From NCBI GenBank assembly GCA_964387745.1, contig CAYLXL010000047.1, forward strand, positions 1 to 15,288: DNA of 15,288 bases. The letters run 5' to 3'. Position numbers and translations under genes: made by a program. Source of the stretch: JAGOUU01 sp964387745. Its GTDB lineage: Bacteria > Pseudomonadota > Gammaproteobacteria > JAGOUU01. Positions 1-7,294 of this stretch are shown in pieces (positions within the stretch are counted from its first letter, which is position 1; the number at the start of each line of letters is the position of its first letter). The notes beneath the pieces were generated by a model. That model had not been told where the DNA came from. It ran no database searches and saw only the letters and a program-made list of their open reading frames with translations.

Positions 1-10
1 TTTAATATAG

Positions 11-45
11 ATCCCAGTTCTGCGCGCTTTGCGCTTGACTGGGAT
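11..45. repeat. Imperfect palindromic hairpin at the barA 3' side
   Basis: ATCCCAGT (11-18) is the exact reverse complement of ACTGGGAT (38-45). Inside it GCGC (22-25) pairs with GCGC (31-34) around a five-base loop, separated from the outer arms by one G-T wobble and a 2x2 mismatch. It lies 19 bp past the barA stop codon and is far more GC-rich than its surroundings. There is no T-run on either side, so it is not a classical terminator, though it could protect the barA mRNA 3' end. The ATCCCAGT/ACTGGGAT core resembles short dispersed palindromes common in genomes of intracellular bacteria; that comparison is from memory, and no second copy is present in this window. Confidence 0.6.
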
Positions 46-64
46 GACAATATTCTAGATATGA

Positions 65-2992
65 TTAAACCATTTCTATTTCATTTAATACCATTTCGGC
101 TTGATAGATTAACTCAAGTATATAAGACTTATAACCAGTTAGGTCTTTTGATTTTCTAACCACTGATTCCAGATTAAAACAAGCTTGCTTCAAAAGAGGG
201 ACGCCTACATAACAACACGAACCGTGTAATTTATGTACATGATGCAATAAATCTTCGTGGTTTTCAGTTTCATAAGCATGATTGATAGCTAGTATATTTT
301 CTGGTAAATCCATTGCTAATAAGTTTAATAATTCTTTGGCTAATTCCTCGTTTTTATTAACTAATTTAAGCGATAGCTCCCAGTCTACAGGTTGAAAATT
401 AGGTTTTATATTTGAATCTTGTTCAGACAAGATGTTAAAATAAGATGTTTTTTGTCGCTGATCTAGCTCTGAAAGTGGCTGGTTGTTCTTGCTGGTCCAT
501 TTGCAGATAATATCAAATAGTTCCCGTTCATTGATGGGCTTAGAAAGGTAATCGTTCATTCCCAGACTAAGCAGTTTCTCATGCTCACCTAGTATCGCAT
601 GGGCAGTAACAGCGATTACAGGTACGATTGGCAAGTTCGCATGAAACAGATAGTTTTTAATAATTTTCGTTGCCTGTATGCCATCTAAAGTTGGCATTTG
701 GATGTCCATGAGAACCAGATCAAACTTCATACTTTTCACTTTCTCAATTGCGTCCATACCGCTACTAGAGGTCACAACCTTTATATTAAGGTTTTTTATT
801 AATGTTTCTATCAGTTTTAAATTTGATAAGTTGTCATCGACTGCTAGTATGCTAATATTCGATAAGTCAATTGTTTCTTCTGATGCTTTAAGTTTTTCGC
901 AATAAAGATTGCTATTTTCTTGCTCTGTGTTTTGATTGCTAAAACAATATATTAAGTTATCAAAAAGCTTTTTATGCAGGACTGGTTTGCCTATGCAAAA
1001 AATGGCTCCATTAATTAATATTTTGTCATTAATATTTTGATCGCTAGTATTGGCTAGAACTGCTAGTTTTGTAAGTCCTGTATTTAGCTCTGAGTTATTG
1101 ATGTGGTCTAAAATTAAATTGACGCTGTCTGAATAATTATGGATATCATTCAGTCCATAAATAATCAAATCAATTTTATACTTAACTAGGTAACTAGGGA
1201 TAAGATTTATGTCTGAAATATCAATAGACGGAATGCCCCAGCTCTTTAATAAGTATTTTATACTAAGCCTAGTTATCGGATGCTGCTCGCAGATTAAAAC
1301 ATTTTTATTAAATATGTGCTCCGGCAGTGTCTCTTTAGTTGTTTCAAGTTCACTTATTTTAGCTTTAAAAGTAAACCAGAAAACAGATCCCTCGCCGCGC
1401 ATAGTTTCTAAGCCGATTTCGCCATCCATTTTTTGAACTAGTTTTTTTGATATGACCAATCCTAAGCCAGTACCACCAAATTTCCTAGCCATTGTATTAT
1501 CAGCTTGTGAAAATGCTTTAAATAGCTTATTTTTTTCATAATCACTTAAGCCAATTCCAGTGTCGCTGACGGTTACTTTTATTTTTACGTTCTTGAGATT
1601 GTTTTTGATCGTGTTTTTATTAGATCGTGTAGTTTTTGTTTTTGGTTTACTTGAAGCTTCATCATCGTCCAGCATTACTCTAATTACGACAGATCCACTA
1701 TCAGTGAACTTGATGGCGTTATTGGCTAGATTAGTGATAATTTGTTTTAATCGTAGAGAATCAGTAATAATTTTTCTTGGTACATCAGAGTAAACAATTG
1801 GCACTAACTCTAAGTTCTTATTGTGAGCAAGTGGTGCCAAGATACTAACTGATTCTTCCAAGCAGTCTAATAAGTCAAATTCAGTGTAATCAAGCTCAAG
1901 TTTGCCTGCTTCTATTTTAGAAAAGTCGAGAATATCATTGATAATTTGTAATAAGCTATTAGCTGACTGTTTGATAGTACTTAAATAATCATATTGCTGG
2001 CTACTTATATTAGATTTAAGTAGTAATTGCGTAAATCCTAAAATCCCATTCATAGGCGTGCGGATTTCGTGACTCATATTAGCTAAAAACTCTGATTTGA
2101 CTCGACTGGCCGCTAGTGCCTCTTTACGAGCTATGTCTAACTCTGCATTTTGAATCTCAATAGTTTCTAAAGTTTGTCTTAATTCACGAGTGGCTTCATC
2201 AACGTTATTTTGCATCTCACTATGTGCAATCTTTAGAGAGTTGGCCATGCTATTTATGCCAGATTCGAGAATCTTTAATTCGCCACTGGCTCCAGTGTAG
2301 ACTCTAGTTGCGAATTCGCCGTTTTTTATCTTACCGACAGCAGCTGTAAGCTTGATAATAGGCGATGTAACATCTCGACCTAAACGTTTAGCAAATAAAC
2401 CCGATACAAGCAGTCCAAATAATAAGATACAGCCGCTAGTAAATAAAGCTTGATATTGTTTTAATACAGTCGTAGCTTTACCTAGTTCTATATTGACCCA
2501 GCCAATTACTTTTTGATTGATAGAAGATTGGGTTATGTCTCGATTCGGCGAATTAATACTATCGGCAAAATCCTCAATAATTACGTCTCGTAACATGATA
2601 GGTGCGACAAAGACTAGAGACTTTTTATCTTCATTATTAACTATAGTTAATGGAGATTTATCTCGGTTAGCATTATATTTTATGGAAATATTAGGTCCGA
2701 TGTGGCTTAGCTGTTTTCCTAGTTTGTCATAAATGGTTATTGCGATAACATCAGGATCTTCGGCTGAGTTTTCTAAAATTTTATCTAAGATTTTTTTATT
2801 ATTGGCAAAAACACCGTATTCCGTGCTTGATGCTAATTGGATGGTTAAAGCAGTGCCGTGATCTTTAAGTGACTGCTCGAGATCAGTGAGTCTGGTGCTC
2901 GTAAAATAAACGCCTAATAATGCTGCAATAATCATTGTCGGTAATAGAGACACGATTAATACACGGTTTTTTATACCCCATTCTTCTAGCAT
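65..2992 (-). CDS. barA: BarA/LetS-type hybrid sensor histidine kinase
   Basis: Inner-membrane tripartite sensor kinase, expected to phosphorylate a UvrY/GacA/LetA regulator and so act on the Csr system. Visible in 975 aa: membrane span about 11-30; periplasmic sensor about 31-180; second span about 183-201; HAMP about 202-255; HisKA with H-box SHEIRTPMNG (His308); HATPase with N-box around Asn424-425, G1 DTGIG (477-481) and G2 GGTGLGL (506-512); a degenerate receiver about 562-685 with Gly613 where the phospho-Asp should be but with Lys669 retained; an intact receiver about 712-830 (Asp719-720, Asp763, Thr796, Lys818); and a C-terminal HPt domain with HKLHGSCCY (His920). The inactive first receiver and the HPt motif match E. 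coli BarA. A Lys/Asn/Thr-rich insert (about 441-468) interrupts the ATPase domain. The gene starts 4 bp after the upstream substrate-binding gene and is surely cotranscribed with it; only a weak AAAAGAA precedes the ATG. Confidence 0.93.
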   Translation of the reverse strand: MLEEWGIKNRVLIVSLLPTMIIAALLGVYFTSTRLTDLEQSLKDHGTALTIQLASSTEYGVFANNKKILDKILENSAEDPDVIAITIYDKLGKQLSHIGPNISIKYNANRDKSPLTIVNNEDKKSLVFVAPIMLRDVIIEDFADSINSPNRDITQSSINQKVIGWVNIELGKATTVLKQYQALFTSGCILLFGLLVSGLFAKRLGRDVTSPIIKLTAAVGKIKNGEFATRVYTGASGELKILESGINSMANSLKIAHSEMQNNVDEATRELRQTLETIEIQNAELDIARKEALAASRVKSEFLANMSHEIRTPMNGILGFTQLLLKSNISSQQYDYLSTIKQSANSLLQIINDILDFSKIEAGKLELDYTEFDLLDCLEESVSILAPLAHNKNLELVPIVYSDVPRKIITDSLRLKQIITNLANNAIKFTDSGSVVIRVMLDDDEASSKPKTKTTRSNKNTIKNNLKNVKIKVTVSDTGIGLSDYEKNKLFKAFSQADNTMARKFGGTGLGLVISKKLVQKMDGEIGLETMRGEGSVFWFTFKAKISELETTKETLPEHIFNKNVLICEQHPITRLSIKYLLKSWGIPSIDISDINLIPSYLVKYKIDLIIYGLNDIHNYSDSVNLILDHINNSELNTGLTKLAVLANTSDQNINDKILINGAIFCIGKPVLHKKLFDNLIYCFSNQNTEQENSNLYCEKLKASEETIDLSNISILAVDDNLSNLKLIETLIKNLNIKVVTSSSGMDAIEKVKSMKFDLVLMDIQMPTLDGIQATKIIKNYLFHANLPIVPVIAVTAHAILGEHEKLLSLGMNDYLSKPINERELFDIICKWTSKNNQPLSELDQRQKTSYFNILSEQDSNIKPNFQPVDWELSLKLVNKNEELAKELLNLLAMDLPENILAINHAYETENHEDLLHHVHKLHGSCCYVGVPLLKQACFNLESVVRKSKDLTGYKSYILELIYQAEMVLNEIEMV

Positions 2993-2996
2993 AATT

Positions 2997-3992
2997 TTAA
3001 TTCTTTTGTATCTTAATATTTCTTCTTTTTCGCTGTTCAGCTAATTTAAGTAACATGTCTTTATTCATGGCGATAGAATATTGAACAGGGTAACTTGGTG
3101 CTAGCAACGTATTTTTTGTAAAGTAATTATCAGTGATGTAGGCAGCTTGTTGTGCGATTTGATTTGCTTTAGTATAAACTGCAGCTACTGCGCCAGCATC
3201 TACATAGGTCTTAGAATAACCAATTAACGGAATACCTCGCCTAAAACTAGTCACCAAAATACCTTTGGCAGTAAAGGGGTTGTAAATTTCTGGATCAGGT
3301 AATGTTAATAAGACATCAGAGTTGGATAGAACATTTTTTAATGAATCGATTAAATCTTCTCTTTTTTTATTCTCGGTAATCATCAGATTTAAGTTTTTTT
3401 TGAGCACAGCCTGCTTTAGTTCTAAAATGCTATTAGGGTCATACATTGAAGTTAAGACTCCAATAGTTTTAGCATCGGGCATTAGTTTAGTAATTAAGTT
3501 GATTTGTCTTTCGACAGGTTGTTCACGATAGATGGCCGTTATTTTTCGAGATGGGTCCGCATTATTTTTTAAGTCACTAGCAATGCTATTGTACATCCTA
3601 TGAGGTATGAGAACTGCTAGCTGAGGTGCAGCTTTTGTTACCTTAGCTAAATAATCATTAGTTCTTAGTGTTGCCTCTCGTCCGACCGTGATTATAAAGT
3701 CAATACTAGGGTCTATTTTATCAATAGCTTCTTCTTTTCTTATATAGTTGATTTTAAGATTAAATTTTTCTTGCGGTAAAAAGCCTACTAACGAGTCTAC
3801 GACTTTTACGTAATTAGGTCCTGATAAGATTAGGACATCAGGTTGGGTTTTGTGGCTATGGATAACATGGGTATCATTGGTATGATTGGTATCATGGCTA
3901 GCATGCAAAGGGAGGCAGGATAATAATATCAGAGTACTGCCTATTAATAGATATGTTAGATATTTCCAGTTCATGGCTCTCATTTTAAACAC
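2997..3992 (-). CDS. Secreted ABC-type substrate-binding protein linked to BarA
   Basis: 331-aa periplasmic or lipid-anchored protein of the ABC substrate-binding family related to PF04392 (TrpX-like). The N-terminal hydrophobic stretch 11-28 ends in LLSC, a possible lipobox (Cys26), or may be cleaved after LHA (31). A His/Asp/Thr-rich linker (30-48, six His) follows. The body shows family hallmarks: a QPVERQINLITKLMPDAK block (158-175), LPDPEIYNP (231-239), ILVTSFRRGIPLIGYS (245-260) and AGAVAAVY (266-273). No permease or ATPase gene is adjacent; the only partner is barA, 4 bp downstream, so I infer that it presents a ligand to the BarA periplasmic domain rather than feeding a transporter. 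The start given is GTG; in-frame ATG codons at 3983 and 3974 (minus strand) are good alternatives and none has a clear Shine-Dalgarno. The ligand is unknown. Confidence 0.83.
   Translation of the reverse strand: MFKMRAMNWKYLTYLLIGSTLILLSCLPLHASHDTNHTNDTHVIHSHKTQPDVLILSGPNYVKVVDSLVGFLPQEKFNLKINYIRKEEAIDKIDPSIDFIITVGREATLRTNDYLAKVTKAAPQLAVLIPHRMYNSIASDLKNNADPSRKITAIYREQPVERQINLITKLMPDAKTIGVLTSMYDPNSILELKQAVLKKNLNLMITENKKREDLIDSLKNVLSNSDVLLTLPDPEIYNPFTAKGILVTSFRRGIPLIGYSKTYVDAGAVAAVYTKANQIAQQAAYITDNYFTKNTLLAPSYPVQYSIAMNKDMLLKLAEQRKRRNIKIQKN
3870..3896. repeat. 9-bp tandem repeat, three copies, inside the binding-protein gene
   Basis: Three adjacent 9-mers, GGTATCATT, GGTATGATT and GGTATCATG, differ by one base each. 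On the coding (minus) strand they encode the repeating (His/Asp)-Thr-Asn pattern of the His-rich linker. Codon-sized slippage could lengthen or shorten the linker in frame. Confidence 0.6.
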
Positions 3993-4137
3993 AAAAAAGT
4001 AAGAAGCAACAAATAATACTCAATCATAACATGATGATTTGACTAGCTATTTATAGATATGTATTGGTTATTGATAGTGAGATCTAAAAAAATTGGTTAA
4101 TAAACTAAAATAATGCCAAAACCGTATTGTAATTGAG

Positions 4138-4160
4138 GTTTAAAGTATGTTACCTTAAAC
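4138..4160. promoter_or_regulatory. Inverted repeat GTTTAA-N11-TTAAAC, possible operator
   Basis: GTTTAA (4138-4143) and TTAAAC (4155-4160) are exact reverse complements separated by 11 bp, about 60 bp before the start of the 731-aa gene. Together with the palindrome at 4168-4180 it brackets the likely promoter, which suggests binding of a dimeric regulator. In such AT-rich DNA chance is possible. Confidence 0.3.
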
Positions 4161-4178
4161 GTTCGAGGTATTTAAAAT
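4150..4178 (+). promoter_or_regulatory. Candidate sigma-70 promoter for the 731-aa membrane protein
   Basis: A -10 of TAAAAT (4173-4178) matches five of six consensus bases. At 17 bp spacing the -35 position is a poor TTACCT (4150-4155), as expected of an activator-dependent promoter. The -10 is embedded in a perfect odd palindrome, GTATTT-A-AAATAC (4168-4180). Predicted transcription start is about 4185, leaving a 33-nt leader with an AAGAGG ribosome-binding site at 4207-4212. Confidence 0.35.
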
Positions 4179-4217
4179 ACTAAGTTATTGTTATTAAGCA
4201 GTTAACAAGAGGTAGTT

Positions 4218-6413
4218 ATGGGTAAAGTTAGTCATCAAGGCGCACAAGAAACAAAACAGGTCAGGGCTGCAGCAAAATCAAAGAAAAGGGCGGAGGCGAC
4301 GCTTAAAAGAGTAGTTCATTTCATCCAGGGTAAAGGGAGCCTTAGATTCATTAATAAATCACCTATTGAAAAGCTGGTAGAATTTCTAAAGCTGAATAAC
4401 CATGATCAATTGGCAGAAGATTTAGCTAATTATTATACTCATACTTCAAAAACACCAGAAGATGTTGTTAAGTTTATTCTTAATGATATCGCACCTGTTG
4501 TTTACGCTTTACCAATCCCGGGGCGAATTGATAGCGAAGAAGACGCAAAATACAATGCAAGATTATTAGCATTCTATCAAGATGCTAAATTTGCTTTGCA
4601 AACTGCTCGTATGCGCGAATTCAAGCACTTATTGAGTCAAGTTCACGATCAGTTTGAGCTTCCAAAACCTAGACTTAAAGTTTTAGGCAAAAATGTTCGT
4701 GATGACAATGGTCATAAAACAGTTATCGTTTCTGACAGCCAGAAGACTGCTCAACAACTTGCTGATTATGCTTTTAGCTTAAAGCAAGTTGCAACTGCTG
4801 GTAAAGAAATTGCCTATAGTACTTTCTACAGTTACGATGAAAAAGAGACAGTGTCAGCAGCAGAGCGCAAAGCAAAAGCTCGTACACGCAATTGGAAAAG
4901 AGTTGCTTTTATGTCAACTATAATTGTTGCTCTTTTAATAGGTGTGGCAGAATCAGCAGCTCCTTATAGTATCTATACAAGTGTATTGCCAAAGGTGGTG
5001 ATTTCTTTTATGCCGCTTGTAGCACCATTTATTTTACCGGCTTTAGTGGTAACTTTAATTGGTCTTATCGCAGGTGCTTCAGGTTTAATTGTAAACGCCA
5101 TGTTGTTTCAAGGCGGTAGTTTTGAAACAGTAAAAGATCTATTTTTCAAAAATAGATTTTTTAGAAATGCTGATGGTAGTAAAGCATCTAAGGCTAAAAT
5201 TGCTGTTAATGCGTTGGCCTTATTTGTAGCAGCTTTTGCAGCGATCACCATTTCGGTACTGTCATGGTATTTCTCGTTCTTACCAGCTGCACTAGCGCTT
5301 GGCGTACTAGCTATTTCAGTTATTGGTTGGCAAGGTTTGTTAACTAATGACGTAATGAAATTATTAGATCTTAATAATGTCAAAAGATTTGTTAAGTTCC
5401 TAAAAGGTCTTTTATGGGAGCCATTGGTAGCAATACGTAATGAATTTAGAGAACTTAATTCATTGAATAAGTATCTAAATATACTGCGCCATACTGGTCT
5501 ATGGGTACTAAACGTTGTCGCTGTCGCAGCTATGTTTGGCGGCTCTGCGGTAGTAATAACTTCTACGTTTTTATTCTTTGTGGATAAATTTCTTTTAATT
5601 CCTGCGCTTGTAGGTGTCATTGGTAAATTAGGAGTATATGGTTTAGTGGGTGGTGCAGAGATTGCTTTAGGTACCTTCTTTTCGATGAACGTATTTCGTC
5701 TGGTTGGTGCTCTACGTGGTGTGGTAGCTTGGGCACTGGGCTTAGAAGTTAAGCAAAAGCAAAGCCAAGATATGCAAAACTTGGATGCAATTTTAAATCC
5801 TAAAGATTCAGCTGGAAAAGCTTTAGCAAAAGAAGATTCAAGCTTTAGAAAAACTACTGTACGTGTTGGTTTAACTGCAGCAGGTTTTGCCGTAGTTGCT
5901 GCTTTGATCAACGCTGGTGGTTTTGCGTTAGGTTACTTTAATTTCTTAGGCATATTAGCAGCGGTTGGTTATGCTGCTTCATCTATTGGGGGTAATGCCT
6001 TTGCTGCTGTAAGAGCTGTAGTTGCTCCTCAGCCGATGATGGTGTTTCCGAAAGAAGCTGTGCTTAGTGATTTAAGCAGTAAAAGTGATAAAGGTTTAGA
6101 AGCTTCTGTTTCTCATTACTCACCGACCAAAAAAGCTGGTGAGGGTGATGATGTAAGGGTGTCATCATCGGAAAGATTAGGTGAGGGATATGATGCTGAT
6201 GCATCTGAGGCTTCCGAAGCTGATGATGAAGATGCACGTAGTCTTGGTGAAGCTGCACCTACTCCTGTTGAAGCACTTCTTGCTGCGCCTGTAGTAACTC
6301 TATGGGATCTATCTTCAGCTAGAACGCGTGCTTCTAGTCCTTTAAGAGGATTCAGAAGAACTGATGAAGATACTTCTGCTTTTAAACCTGTGGTAGCTAC
6401 ATATCGCCAATAA
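4218..6413 (+). CDS. Unrecognised 731-aa multi-span membrane protein, effector-like
   Basis: I do not recognise a family. The start is well supported by AAGAGG five bases upstream of the ATG. Three regions are visible: a basic, helical, soluble N-terminus (1-225); a membrane region (about 227-600) with paired hydrophobic segments near 229-246, 258-292, 328-368, 428-480 and 547-598 separated by short basic loops; and a hydrophilic tail (600-731) that is Ser/Ala/Asp/Glu-rich, with acidic clusters at 659-673 and DED at 716-718. There is no signal peptide. An acidic patch 14-16 residues from the C-terminus resembles the E-block seen in many Dot/Icm substrates; this is suggestive, not proof. The hydrophobic core resembles the 621-aa protein at 7369-9234 in segment order and local motifs. 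A strong terminator follows, so it is probably monocistronic. Confidence 0.85.
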   Translation: MGKVSHQGAQETKQVRAAAKSKKRAEATLKRVVHFIQGKGSLRFINKSPIEKLVEFLKLNNHDQLAEDLANYYTHTSKTPEDVVKFILNDIAPVVYALPIPGRIDSEEDAKYNARLLAFYQDAKFALQTARMREFKHLLSQVHDQFELPKPRLKVLGKNVRDDNGHKTVIVSDSQKTAQQLADYAFSLKQVATAGKEIAYSTFYSYDEKETVSAAERKAKARTRNWKRVAFMSTIIVALLIGVAESAAPYSIYTSVLPKVVISFMPLVAPFILPALVVTLIGLIAGASGLIVNAMLFQGGSFETVKDLFFKNRFFRNADGSKASKAKIAVNALALFVAAFAAITISVLSWYFSFLPAALALGVLAISVIGWQGLLTNDVMKLLDLNNVKRFVKFLKGLLWEPLVAIRNEFRELNSLNKYLNILRHTGLWVLNVVAVAAMFGGSAVVITSTFLFFVDKFLLIPALVGVIGKLGVYGLVGGAEIALGTFFSMNVFRLVGALRGVVAWALGLEVKQKQSQDMQNLDAILNPKDSAGKALAKEDSSFRKTTVRVGLTAAGFAVVAALINAGGFALGYFNFLGILAAVGYAASSIGGNAFAAVRAVVAPQPMMVFPKEAVLSDLSSKSDKGLEASVSHYSPTKKAGEGDDVRVSSSERLGEGYDADASEASEADDEDARSLGEAAPTPVEALLAAPVVTLWDLSSARTRASSPLRGFRRTDEDTSAFKPVVATYRQ

Positions 6414-6428
6414 AAGGGATTATTCAGG

Positions 6429-6460
6429 AAAAAGCAATTCTACGGGATTGCTTTTTTTTT
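6429..6460 (+). terminator. Rho-independent terminator after the 731-aa gene
   Basis: AAAAAGCAAT (6429-6438) pairs perfectly with ATTGCTTTTT (6447-6456) around the eight-base loop TCTACGGG and runs into a T tract ending at 6460. It starts 16 bp after the stop codon and separates this gene from the YhhN-family gene. Confidence 0.88.
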
Positions 6461-6510
6461 ATAAAAAAACTATTCACGCATTAATAATATTTTCTAACCA
6501 AGATTTGGTA

Positions 6511-6516
6511 TATAAT
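6511..6516 (+). promoter_or_regulatory. Consensus -10 box for the YhhN-family gene
   Basis: A perfect TATAAT sits 29 bp before the start codon, giving a leader of about 23 nt that holds AGG at 6536-6538. There is no good -35 at 16-18 bp (the sequence there is T-rich). Because a terminator lies just upstream, the gene needs its own promoter. Confidence 0.5.
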
Positions 6517-6545
6517 TTTATTAAATTGAATAAATAGGCGAACCC

Positions 6546-7244
6546 ATGGACAGGGCGTTTTACCAAAATTTTTTCTCCCGTTATAACAATTTAGTGATTT
6601 TATCGATTGTTTCTTTGTTATTAGCTCTGGTCTATGGTTATTCACAGTTTTACTTCACGCATTCATCATTAATAGTGATTAAAGCTAGCAGTATTCTATT
6701 GCTGGCTTTGTTAGTCCGGTCTTACAATCTTAACGATAAGATAATCAACAAGTTATTGATTACAGCGTTATTATTTCACGCAATGGGAGATATAGTGATT
6801 GAGCTGGCCCCATCGTTTATTTATTCAATCCCATTCTTTGCTGTCGGTCATATTATCTATTGTGGGGTGATTGTTAAAATGGTTATTGCCAATTTTAAGC
6901 CTACGTGGTTAAGGGCAGCTTTGTTAGCAGGAATATTTTGTTTAGCAGCTTATCTTTTAACTCTAGTCTCTACATGGGTGAGTGGATTATTATTTGTTAA
7001 CGTTATAGTCTATGCTGCAATACTCACTGTATTAACGGTAGTTACAGCCTTACACCCGGCATGCTTTAAGTTCTTGATTTTTGGGGTGATAGCTTATGTT
7101 ATTTCAGATTTTATTCTTGCATATCATTATTTAGTGCAAAATTTACATTTAAAAGTTTACCTCTCATGGCCATTTTATTATATGGCGCAATTTACTATAA
7201 TTGCTTCTCTACTTAACCATTGCCAAAGCATATCTAAGCTATAG
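6546..7244 (+). CDS. YhhN/TMEM86-family membrane protein (lysoplasmalogenase-like)
   Basis: 232-aa integral inner-membrane protein with eight predicted spans (about 15-32, 40-58, 66-86, 90-113, 121-140, 145-167, 172-195, 205-223), the usual topology and length of the YhhN family (PF07947). Family-like motifs are in order: KASSILLLAL (46-55), ALLFHAMGDIVIE (74-86, Asp82), FFAVGHIIY (97-105, His102), ISDFILAYHY (186-195, Asp188) and WPFYYMAQ (208-215). Animal TMEM86 members and a characterised bacterial relative hydrolyse the vinyl-ether bond of lysoplasmalogens; activity here is inferred only from family. Bacteria of this type are not known to make plasmalogens aerobically, so a host lipid is a conceivable substrate. 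It lies between two unrecognised membrane-protein genes and has its own promoter. The ATG at 6546 has AGGCG seven bases before it. Confidence 0.83.
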   Translation: MDRAFYQNFFSRYNNLVILSIVSLLLALVYGYSQFYFTHSSLIVIKASSILLLALLVRSYNLNDKIINKLLITALLFHAMGDIVIELAPSFIYSIPFFAVGHIIYCGVIVKMVIANFKPTWLRAALLAGIFCLAAYLLTLVSTWVSGLLFVNVIVYAAILTVLTVVTALHPACFKFLIFGVIAYVISDFILAYHYLVQNLHLKVYLSWPFYYMAQFTIIASLLNHCQSISKL

Positions 7245-7268
7245 TAATCTATAGTAAAATACAGTAAA
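7239..7268 (+). promoter_or_regulatory. CpxR-type box: three GTAAW half-sites at 10-bp spacing
   Basis: GTAAT (7244-7248), GTAAA (7254-7258) and GTAAA (7264-7268) recur every 10 bp, one helical turn, overlapping the stop codon of the YhhN gene. The last two form GTAAA-ATACA-GTAAA, an exact match to the published CpxR consensus GTAAA-N5-GTAAA. In Legionella pneumophila CpxR controls Dot/Icm component and effector genes. The box lies about 100 bp upstream of the 621-aa gene. Whether this genome encodes CpxR cannot be seen here. Confidence 0.55.
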
Positions 7269-7294
7269 ACTCTTGAGTATTTATCTATGGTATC

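Larger units (their letters stand above)
3993..4217. other. Divergent intergenic region
   Basis: 225 bp of AT-rich spacer that must hold promoters for the leftward binding-protein/barA operon and the rightward 731-aa gene. On the minus strand possible -10 elements are TATGAT (4023-4028) and TATAAA (4050-4055), but neither has a convincing -35, so that start site is unresolved. No small gene or RNA was recognised. The right half contains an inverted repeat and a palindrome, listed separately. Confidence 0.5.

Noticed and set aside
562..562. Possible damage to the first receiver of BarA (no phospho-Asp)
   Set aside because: E. coli BarA likewise has a degenerate first receiver; the working relay is His308, Asp763, His920, all present.
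678..2732. Several 70-77 codon plus-strand frames opposite barA
   Set aside because: They are antisense to well-conserved kinase domains and have no ribosome-binding site or recognisable product.
5108..5911. 267-codon open frame on the minus strand inside the 731-aa gene
   Set aside because: It is wholly antisense to a gene with a strong Shine-Dalgarno and sensible membrane topology; its own product is low-complexity Thr/Pro/Ala/Asn with no motif.
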